From an uncultured Armatimonadota bacterium (GTDB taxonomy: Bacteria > Armatimonadota > Armatimonadia > Armatimonadales > Armatimonadaceae), in assembly GCA_903881535.1 (NCBI GenBank), contig CAIRTT010000585.1:1-17782 (forward strand): 17,782 bases of DNA, in the 5' to 3' direction. Numbering within the stretch: position 1 is the stretch's first letter; each line of letters begins with the position of its first letter. The notes below the pieces were generated by a model. The model was not told where the DNA came from, searched no databases, and saw nothing but the letters and a program-made list of their open reading frames with translations. This document shows, piece after piece, positions 7,895 through 13,999 of this stretch. A program made the position numbers and the translations under genes.

Positions 7895-7976
7895 GCCCAG
7901 GTGGCGGAATTGGCAGACGCGCACGTTTGAGGGGCGTGTCCCGTAAGGGGTAAGGGTTCAAGTCCCTTCTTGGGCA
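7895..7976 (+). tRNA. tRNA-Leu(GAG)
   Basis: An 82-nt class II tRNA that decodes CUC and CUU leucine codons. The acceptor GCCCAGG (7895-7901) pairs with CTTGGGC (7969-7975, one G-U), with discriminator A at 7976. The D-arm has GGCGGAATTGGCAGACGC. The anticodon stem CACGT/GCGTG closes the loop TTGAGGG, with anticodon GAG at 7929-7931. A long variable arm (CCC GTAA GGG core) and the T-arm AAGGG TTCAAGT CCCTT complete the fold. The 3' CCA is not encoded, so it must be added by nucleotidyltransferase. It has its own promoter and terminator. Confidence 0.97.
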
Positions 7977-7980
7977 CTTT

Positions 7981-8012
7981 CAGGAGTCACATTGTGGCTC
8001 CTGTTTGTTTTT
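7981..8012 (+). terminator. Intrinsic terminator of tRNA-Leu
   Basis: A 10-base stem (7981-7990 CAGGAGTCAC with 7994-8003 GTGGCTCCTG, one G-U), a 3-base ATT loop, then the tail TTTGTTTTT (8004-8012). It starts 4 bases after the tRNA and faces the terminator of the convergent hppA gene. Confidence 0.9.
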
Positions 8013-8054
8013 AACATGGACCTTTTACGCGGTTAGTGGTCCTCAAAATACAAT

Positions 8055-8088
8055 AAAGCTCCGGGACGATGTTGTCCCAGAGCTCTTT
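8055..8088 (-). terminator. Terminator hairpin of hppA
   Basis: Stem 8055-8067 with 8074-8086 around the loop GATGTT, about 13 pairs with two G-U. On the minus strand the core is GAGCTCTGGGAC / GTCCCGGAGCTT, followed by TTATTGTATTTT as a broken T-tract. It begins about 22 bases after the hppA stop. Confidence 0.8.
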
Positions 8089-8108
8089 CACAGCAAGTCC
8101 ACGCGGTA

Positions 8109-10163
8109 TTAGCGGCCAGCGACCATCGGTGCAATGAGCAAGCTGACCACACTCATCACCTTGATTAGAATCGCAACAGCTGGCCCGGATGTATCCTTGA
8201 AGGGGTCTCCGATTGTGTCGCCCACAACGGCTGCCTTATGTGCATCCCCGCCCTTTTCCTCACCGGACAGACCATTCTGCTCGATGTGCTTCTTGGCGTT
8301 GTCCCACGCGCCCCCAGCATTGGCCATAAACAGCGACATCGTCGAACCAACGGCAAGTGCGCCAGCCAGCATTCCCGCAAGCTCCTCGGGCCCCATGAGA
8401 AACCCTACGGCAACGGGTGCAAAGACGGCAACAAGGCCTGGTTGAATCATCTGTATTAAGGCGGCGCGTGTTGCGATGTCAACAATACGAGCCGAGTCAG
8501 GATCAGCGGTGCCTTCGCGCAAACCGACAATCTCATCAAACTGACGCTTGATTTCAAGTACGATTTTTTGGGCGGCATTACCAACCGCAAGCATGGTGCT
8601 TGCTCCAACCCAGAACGGAAGGATTGAACCGATTAGAATTCCGATGAGGATACGGGCATCCGTGAGCTCAAGCTTTATCTCATGACCTGCGGCTTCACGT
8701 ATCTCGAGTGAAAAGGCTGCAAAGAGTGCAACGACGGTAAGCGTTGCGCTCCCGATGGCAAATCCCTTACCGATGGCTGCAGTCGTATTCCCTACTGAGT
8801 CAAGTTCATCGGTGATGGCACGGACTTCTTTACCCAGACCCGACATTTCAGCAATTCCGCCGGCATTGTCCGAGATTGGTCCGTAGGCATCCACGGTCAT
8901 CACGATTGCCGTCGCAGCTAACATTCCGACAGCCGCCATCGCGATGCCATAGAGGCCAAGCGACATATTACTGATGTAGGCTGTCCCACAGATGATGACC
9001 ATCGGGATTACAACGCTCTGTTTACCAACAGCAAGTCCTTGAATAACGTTAGTTGCCGCGCCGGTGATCGATGCCTGTGCCACAGACCGGATTGGGCTAT
9101 GTGCGGTGTAATATTCCGTTACAAGTCCGATGAGTGCCCCACCAATGGCACCAGCGCCTAAACACACAGTTACTGCCTGTGTTGCACCGAGCATCCCCAC
9201 GACTGCTGCGGTCACGACAACAAGCACCAGCGACGGAATGATGAGGCAGCTGCGCAGGACCGTGGACGGTTTCAAGTGCCGAAGTGCACGTGCTACGAAA
9301 ATACTGAAGATTGAGATGACGAGTCCAAGGGCCGACAGCACGAGTGGAAGAGCGGCGCCGATGGACTTTGCCACTTCGAAGGTGGTTCCAGCTGGGACAA
9401 GCTTTGCAAGTGCTTCTGGTGAATCGGATGTCATCGCGATGGCAGTGGCGGCGACAATCGCCGCGACCATCGATTCATAGATATCCGCCCCCATGCCAGC
9501 AACATCGCCAACGTTGTCTCCAACATTGTCTGCAATCACACCTGGGTTACGCGGATCATCCTCGGGGATGCCTTCTACGACTTTTCCAGCGATATCCGAG
9601 CCAACATCCGCCGCTTTTGTGTAAATTCCGCCGCCGACGCGTGCGAAGAGAGCAATGGATGATGCTCCTACGGCGAATGCGTGAAGGAGTGAGGCCTTAC
9701 CGGGAAACAGCGCAGCGATGGTGCTTAGTCCAAGGAGGCCGAGTGCGGCGACCGATAGGCCCATAACTGCACCGCCATCGAGAGCCACAAGCAGGGCATT
9801 AGATTTTTTGCCCGTTCGTGCCGCCTGAGCCGTCCGCACGTTGGCGAGCGTCGCTGCCCGCATCCCGCAGAATCCAGCCAACAATGACAGGAGTGAACCC
9901 GCAGCAAAAGCAGCTGCAGCGCCCCACCCAATAAACACCCCCATCAGAATCGATACAACAAGAATGTAGCCCGCAAGGACTTGATATTCTCGTCGTAGAA
10001 AGGCCATTGCACCGTCTTGAATATAGCCCGCAATTCGATTCATCGCATCATTACCGGCAGGTTGCTGTTTTACTCTTACATAGAAGAACACGGCAGCCAT
10101 TAATCCGGCACCGCCTGCAACAAACGGGAGCTGATTCCACCACCCAAGGCCATCCAACGACAA
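8109..10163 (-). CDS. hppA: Membrane-bound ion-pumping pyrophosphatase, K+-dependent type
   Basis: An integral membrane enzyme that couples pyrophosphate hydrolysis to H+ and/or Na+ export. The 684-residue length and roughly 15-16 hydrophobic helices fit the family. The pyrophosphate/Mg site motifs are present: DVGSDIAGKV, GIPEDDPRNPGVIADN and DNVGDNVGD (about 187-220), SDNAGGIAEM (431-440) and GDTIGDPFKDTSGPA near the C-terminus. In GNTTAAIGKG (about 459-468) Ala462 and Gly465 are the family marks of K+-dependent enzymes; K+-independent ones have Lys in the Ala position. Glu230 in ADIYES occurs in both Na+ and some H+ pumps, so the ion is unresolved. TTG at 10163 is the start because AGGGGG lies 7 bases upstream; no ATG is near. 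It stands alone, with a terminator downstream. Identity is certain. Confidence 0.97.
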   Translation of the reverse strand: MSLDGLGWWNQLPFVAGGAGLMAAVFFYVRVKQQPAGNDAMNRIAGYIQDGAMAFLRREYQVLAGYILVVSILMGVFIGWGAAAAFAAGSLLSLLAGFCGMRAATLANVRTAQAARTGKKSNALLVALDGGAVMGLSVAALGLLGLSTIAALFPGKASLLHAFAVGASSIALFARVGGGIYTKAADVGSDIAGKVVEGIPEDDPRNPGVIADNVGDNVGDVAGMGADIYESMVAAIVAATAIAMTSDSPEALAKLVPAGTTFEVAKSIGAALPLVLSALGLVISIFSIFVARALRHLKPSTVLRSCLIIPSLVLVVVTAAVVGMLGATQAVTVCLGAGAIGGALIGLVTEYYTAHSPIRSVAQASITGAATNVIQGLAVGKQSVVIPMVIICGTAYISNMSLGLYGIAMAAVGMLAATAIVMTVDAYGPISDNAGGIAEMSGLGKEVRAITDELDSVGNTTAAIGKGFAIGSATLTVVALFAAFSLEIREAAGHEIKLELTDARILIGILIGSILPFWVGASTMLAVGNAAQKIVLEIKRQFDEIVGLREGTADPDSARIVDIATRAALIQMIQPGLVAVFAPVAVGFLMGPEELAGMLAGALAVGSTMSLFMANAGGAWDNAKKHIEQNGLSGEEKGGDAHKAAVVGDTIGDPFKDTSGPAVAILIKVMSVVSLLIAPMVAGR

Positions 10164-10533
10164 AGCTCTACCCCCTGCGGGACGTAATATCCCAATTCCC
10201 CGACAGCTTGTGGACGCGACGCTCAGTTCAATCTTGAGGCATGGTTTGTCTGCAAACCATTAGAAAAGGCGCGCTCACGACAACGCTGGCGGGACGCGTT
10301 GCATTTTAGCGCATAACATTGAACAAGGATAACTAATCTGTGAAAAAACGCACAAAGTTACCGCTAAAAAGGCATCGTCTTAGAGGAGTGTGTTCTTCAG
10401 CAGGCACTTGCTGCCGTGAAACATGACCTAGCTTGAGTTACTTAGGAAAGTACCAGCTGCCTCTTGATAGCGGTACCACACGGATTACGGTGCATAACGC
10501 ATAAACCAAACCATCAAGCAGCACAACACACGG
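10164..10533. other. Intergenic region of 370 bases between aroG and hppA
   Basis: No convincing gene on either strand. It must hold the hppA promoter; the best minus-strand match is TCCACA (10209-10214), 17 bases, GATATT (10186-10191), which is weak. A perfect inverted repeat lies at 10241-10260. No clear terminator for aroG is visible; GTACC/GGTAC near 10450-10476 forms only a weak stem with no T-run. Confidence 0.5.
10241..10260. repeat. Perfect 8-base inverted repeat upstream of hppA
   Basis: ATGGTTTG, spacer TCTG, CAAACCAT. It is 78 bases upstream of the hppA start, in the only stretch that can hold its promoter, so it could be a dimeric repressor operator or an RNA hairpin. No second copy was noticed in the window. 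Confidence 0.5.
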
Positions 10534-11574
10534 TTACAAAAGGCTGTGCAAGCGCTTCAGTAGTGTCGATGTCTCATCCCAGCCGAGGCAGCCATCCGTC
10601 ACAGAAACGCCGTATCGCATGTTTGGGCTTATTGGCTGCTTCCCGGAGAAGAGGTTACTTTCTATCATGATGCCCCTGAGCGCTGATTCGCCTTCGAGGC
10701 GCTGCGTCACAACGCGCTCAGCAACGAATGGCTGCTGCATCGGGTCGTAGCCTGAGTTCGCATGGCTGGCATCCACGATAAGCGCCTTTGGCAGGCCAAC
10801 CCTATCCAAATCAGCGACGGCTCTAGCAACACTCACACGGTCAAAGTTAGGCTGGCTCTGACGTCCGCCACGGAGAATGAGCGATGTATCTTTGTTTCCG
10901 TGTGTCTTAACCACACAGGCCTGGCCATCATCGTCAAACCCAATATACGAATGGGATGCACCTGCAGAAACCATGGCATCGAGTGCAACCTGAACTCCAC
11001 CATCCGTAGCATTCTTGAAGCCAACTGGAAGGGGCAGGCCACTGGCCATCGCCCGGTGCGGCTGGCTCTCCGTCGTACGTGCACCAATGGCTCCAAAGCT
11101 TACAAGGTCGGTGTAATACTCGTGCGTAGCGGTGTCGAGAAGCTCGGTAGCAACCGGCAAACCCATATCGGTGATTTGCACCAATAGCCGGCGAGCCAAT
11201 CTAAGGCCCTCTGCCATGTCAAATGTGCCATCCATACGAGGGTCATTAATCAAGCCGCGCCATCCAACGGTCGTGCGAGGCTTTTCAAAATATGCGCGTG
11301 CAATGACTAGCAGCTTGTCTGAGAGACTGTCAGCCAGCTCGGCCATCCGTGTCATGTATTCAAGTGCTGCGGCGGTGTCATGAATCGAGCATGGTCCGAC
11401 AATAATCAGCATCCGGTTATCGAGGTGCGACATTACGCGACGTACAGCATCCCGGCTCTCCGAGACGGTTTTCAAACCATTTACGGAAACTGGGCTTTCC
11501 TGCCGAAGGAGATTTGGGGCTGGTAAAGGAATCCGCTCCGTTTGCTGTTGCTGTGGTCTAACCGTGTCACTCAT
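10534..11574 (-). CDS. aroG: 3-deoxy-7-phosphoheptulonate (DAHP) synthase, class I
   Basis: Cytosolic enzyme that condenses phosphoenolpyruvate with erythrose-4-phosphate, the first step of the shikimate pathway. The 346-residue product matches the AroF/G/H group along its length: IIVGPCSIHD with the metal-binding Cys, ARAYFEKPRTTVGWRGLINDP, FGAIGARTTESQ, PVGFKNATDGG, IVDASHANSGYD with the metal-ligand His, a MIESNL Glu, and SVTDGCLGW with the Asp. The N-terminal extension before NLLRQESPVS is the region that carries feedback inhibition in this family; which aromatic amino acid inhibits it cannot be read. ATG at 11574 is preferred over TTG at 11589, whose AGGA is directly adjacent; neither has a well-placed SD. 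A hairpin lies just upstream. The symbol denotes the family, not the isozyme. Confidence 0.95.
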   Translation of the reverse strand: MSDTVRPQQQQTERIPLPAPNLLRQESPVSVNGLKTVSESRDAVRRVMSHLDNRMLIIVGPCSIHDTAAALEYMTRMAELADSLSDKLLVIARAYFEKPRTTVGWRGLINDPRMDGTFDMAEGLRLARRLLVQITDMGLPVATELLDTATHEYYTDLVSFGAIGARTTESQPHRAMASGLPLPVGFKNATDGGVQVALDAMVSAGASHSYIGFDDDGQACVVKTHGNKDTSLILRGGRQSQPNFDRVSVARAVADLDRVGLPKALIVDASHANSGYDPMQQPFVAERVVTQRLEGESALRGIMIESNLFSGKQPISPNMRYGVSVTDGCLGWDETSTLLKRLHSLL

Positions 11575-11593
11575 AAAACTGAAAGCCAATCCT

Positions 11594-11610
11594 GATGCCG
11601 ATACGGCATC
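11594..11610 (-). repeat. Short palindrome just upstream of aroG
   Basis: GATGCCG, ATA, CGGCATC: a perfect 7-base stem with a 3-base loop, 20 bases upstream of the aroG ATG. In the mRNA it would sit next to AGGA, the only SD-like sequence. It could be an operator or a hairpin that limits ribosome access. Confidence 0.4.
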
Positions 11611-11685
11611 GCTCCAACGGTAGCGTTTGTCCCATATCTATGCTTGACAATGGAACCAAAGTTTACCATTTGGAACATTTTGCGA

Positions 11686-12201
11686 TCACCGACCGATTTC
11701 CGGACCTGGCTGCTTTGGGACATCGTTCAAAGATGGAGCCTTGATCGTCACTGGTGTCTCAAGGTCTGCGGCTACATCGATTCGAGTCAAGCGTTCCCGT
11801 AGCTCCTTGGCCACGCCAGCATAATCGCCTGATCCCTTTGCGTTTGAAAGCCGTTCAATCAGATCATCTACATCTGCATCCGATGTTGCATTGAGACGTG
11901 CAGATGTCTCGAGGTGAGCTTTTACAGACTGAAGAACGGTTGCATCCAGTTCATGCCCATGCTTGGCAGACTTTGAAAGCTGTCCATCGAGGAGATTCAG
12001 AGCGACATATTGATGTAGCAAACCCTCACGCCCACGGGTTATGAGCTGCAAGTTACGCATGTCCTCCCGCAGGACACGCCGCTCTTGTTTTACTACCTCG
12101 AGAGCCTTCTTCTGTCCACGCATTCCGCTGCCGTAGGCAAACAACACGATGACGCTCCCGCCAATGCCGATGATGATACGTTTCCAAGCATCTTGTTTCA
12201 T
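11686..12201 (-). CDS. Uncharacterised membrane-anchored coiled-coil protein
   Basis: A 171-residue protein I do not recognise. One hydrophobic helix lies near residues 9-24 (IIIGIGGSVIVLFAYG), with basic residues on both sides. A long charged, probably coiled-coil helix follows (KKALEVVKQERRVLREDMRNLQ), then a helical region with ADVDDLIERLSNAK and AGVAKELRERLTR, and a Pro-rich tail. No enzyme motif is seen. The ATG has GAAGG 7-8 bases upstream and starts 15 bases after the carB stop, so it is probably the last gene of the pyrimidine transcript. It has no resemblance to the missing C-terminal half of CarB. Confidence 0.8.
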   Translation of the reverse strand: MKQDAWKRIIIGIGGSVIVLFAYGSGMRGQKKALEVVKQERRVLREDMRNLQLITRGREGLLHQYVALNLLDGQLSKSAKHGHELDATVLQSVKAHLETSARLNATSDADVDDLIERLSNAKGSGDYAGVAKELRERLTRIDVAADLETPVTIKAPSLNDVPKQPGPEIGR

Positions 12202-12216
12202 TTATAGGCCCTTCAA

Positions 12217-13875
12217 TCAGTCCCGGAGAAGCTCATCCTCGGTGTCCTGTGATGAATAGAAGTACGGCGTTTGCGCTTCAAACTCAGCCGCACAGGTATC
12301 AACAATCTTGTAGGAGGGCTTGATGCCCATCCCCTTGCGAGCGAGAACAACATCATCCACGCGGACACCCGCAAGCGCAGCAATGACACGATCTGGGAAT
12401 CCAATCTGCTTGGCTTCTGCCAAACGTTGGACAAAGCCATCGTTGACGCCTGTCAGCCAGAGTTCCATGTCTACGAGGTTTTTGATTTTTTTGAGAAACC
12501 ACTCATCGATGTGGCTGGCGGCATGGATAGCATCGATGGAGCGCCCGCGACGCATTGCTTCAGCGATGGCGAAGATTCGTTCATCCGTAGCAACCGCGAT
12601 GAGATGATCCAGATGCTCCTCAGACCACGCTGCCGCATGGCGATAACCGAGGCCAAGCACACCAATTTCGAGGGAGCGTAGCGCCTTCATCAGACCGGAT
12701 TCAAAGCTGCGGTCAAGGGCCATCACTTCGCCCGTCGCCTTCATTTGTGTCGTAATTCGCCGGTCAGCGCTCTTGAACTTATCAAATGGCCAGCGTGGAA
12801 TCTTGACGACACAGTAGTCCAGAGCAGGTTCAAAACACGCAAGCGTTCGCCCCGTCACCTTGTTTTCAATTTCATCCAAGTGCAGGCCAATGGCAATCTT
12901 TGCCGCGACACGTGCAATCGGGTAGCCCGTTGCTTTACTTGCAAGGGCTGAGGAGCGCGAAACGCGTGGATTCACCTCGATGATGTAATACCCATAGGTG
13001 TCAGGATCCAGTGCGAGCTGTACATTACAGCCGCCTTGGATTCCGAGGGCCCGGATGATTTTCAGACTTGCGGTGCGGAGCATTTGGTACTCTTTGTCGC
13101 TTAGCGTCTGGCTTGGAGCGACCACGATGGAGTCACCAGTGTGAACCCCCATCGGGTCAAAGTTTTCCATGTTACAAATCGTGATGCAGGTGTCGTTCGC
13201 ATCACGCATTACTTCATATTCAATTTCTTTCCAACCGACCAGACAGCGCTCGATCATGACCTGACTGACAGGCGACAAACGCAGACCCCTGGCACCAATC
13301 TCGAGTAGCTCAGGAATTGTGTGCGCAATACCACCTCCGGATCCGCCCAGCGTGTATGCAGGTCGAACGATGAGTGGCCACGGCAGGTTGTCCCGGACGG
13401 AGAGCTCAGCCAGCGATGCATCGGAATCGATAATCCAGGACTCAGGGACAGGTTCACCAATTTCGCGCATTAAGGCACGGAACTGCTCCCGGTCTTCTGC
13501 CTTCTGAATCGTTGAAAGCGGTGTTCCAAGGAGTTCGACATCGTACTTTTCTAAAATGCCAAGCTCACTCAGCTTACTCGCGAGGTTCAAACCGGTCTGC
13601 CCACCAAGGGTTGGGACCAAACCTTGCGGGCGTTCCCTTGCGATGATTTGCTCAAGAAATTCGGGTGTCAATGGCTCGATATAGACACGGTCAGCCATTT
13701 CGACATCGGTCATGATGGTCGCTGGGTTCGAGTTAACGAGAACTACGGAAATACCTTCCTCACGTAATGCCCGGCAGGCCTGCGCCCCCGCATAGTCGAA
13801 CTCGGCCGCCTGACCGATCACAATTGGACCAGACCCGATTACCATCACCTTTTTCAAATCCAAGCGTCGTGGCAT
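12217..13875 (-). CDS. carB: Carbamoyl-phosphate synthase large subunit, N-terminal half (split gene)
   Basis: 552 residues matching only the first half of the usual CarB of about 1070 residues. Present are the start MPRRLDLKKVMVIGSGPIVI, GQAAEFDYAGAQACRAL, NSNPATIMTD, the ATP-grasp parts PTLGGQTGLN, RPAYTLGGSGGGI, IEVNPRVSRSSALASKATG, and the oligomerisation region to DTCAAEF. This half makes carboxyphosphate and carbamate; the second half, which phosphorylates carbamate and carries UMP/ornithine control, is absent. The reading frame ends naturally where a full protein would enter its second ATP-grasp half, and another gene starts 15 bases later, so this is a split rather than a frameshift. 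Split carB is known in Aquifex aeolicus and Methanocaldococcus jannaschii. ATG at 13875 has GGGAG 8 bases upstream. The partner half must be elsewhere. Confidence 0.95.
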   Translation of the reverse strand: MPRRLDLKKVMVIGSGPIVIGQAAEFDYAGAQACRALREEGISVVLVNSNPATIMTDVEMADRVYIEPLTPEFLEQIIARERPQGLVPTLGGQTGLNLASKLSELGILEKYDVELLGTPLSTIQKAEDREQFRALMREIGEPVPESWIIDSDASLAELSVRDNLPWPLIVRPAYTLGGSGGGIAHTIPELLEIGARGLRLSPVSQVMIERCLVGWKEIEYEVMRDANDTCITICNMENFDPMGVHTGDSIVVAPSQTLSDKEYQMLRTASLKIIRALGIQGGCNVQLALDPDTYGYYIIEVNPRVSRSSALASKATGYPIARVAAKIAIGLHLDEIENKVTGRTLACFEPALDYCVVKIPRWPFDKFKSADRRITTQMKATGEVMALDRSFESGLMKALRSLEIGVLGLGYRHAAAWSEEHLDHLIAVATDERIFAIAEAMRRGRSIDAIHAASHIDEWFLKKIKNLVDMELWLTGVNDGFVQRLAEAKQIGFPDRVIAALAGVRVDDVVLARKGMGIKPSYKIVDTCAAEFEAQTPYFYSSQDTEDELLRD

Positions 13876-13902
13876 ACCTGCTACTCCCTATCATCCAACG
13901 AT

Positions 13903-13965
13903 TCATTTTATGGCAAACAAAGCCGCGGGAACATCCTCAAACGGCATAAACCCAAACTGGTTCAT
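13903..13965 (-). CDS. Possible 20-codon leader ORF upstream of carB
   Basis: An ATG at 13965 opens 20 codons (starts MNQFGFMPFED) ending in TGA at 13903-13905, 27 bases before the carB start. It has four Phe codons, all TTT, and in RNA would be U-rich. There is no good SD and an in-frame TAA lies two codons upstream, so translation is uncertain. The start codon lies inside the inverted repeats described at 13957-13986. Confidence 0.2.
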   Translation of the reverse strand: MNQFGFMPFEDVPAALFAIK

Positions 13966-13986
13966 CGCTTAACCAGATGATGAACC
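13957..13986 (-). promoter_or_regulatory. Two mutually exclusive inverted repeats in the carB leader
   Basis: On the minus strand, GGTTCATC (13979-13986) pairs perfectly with GATGAACC (13959-13966), while CTGGTT (13971-13976) pairs perfectly with AACCAG (13957-13962). The two 3' arms share AACC, so only one hairpin can form at a time. This resembles a switch or attenuator, but no clean U-run follows and no PyrR-type consensus was recognised. The rest of 13876-13999 has no other feature. Confidence 0.35.
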
Positions 13987-13999
13987 GACCATATTCACG

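Noticed and set aside
1070..8078. GGGACAACATCG occurs in the gap leader and in the hppA terminator stem
   Set aside because: A shared 12-mer is expected many times by chance in both strands of a window this size, and the contexts differ.
9130..9766. Plus-strand open frames within hppA
   Set aside because: Composition reflects the antisense of hydrophobic helices; the pyrophosphatase frame is certain.
10340..10426. GTG-started ORF of 28 codons on the plus strand with two adjacent Cys and many basic residues
   Set aside because: AAGGA is 10 bases upstream, which is long; it is short and of low complexity, and I recognise no homologue or partner.
12202..12216. Frameshift or degraded second half of carB after its stop
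   Set aside because: The gap holds only an SD for the next gene, and the following frames show no CarB second-half motifs.
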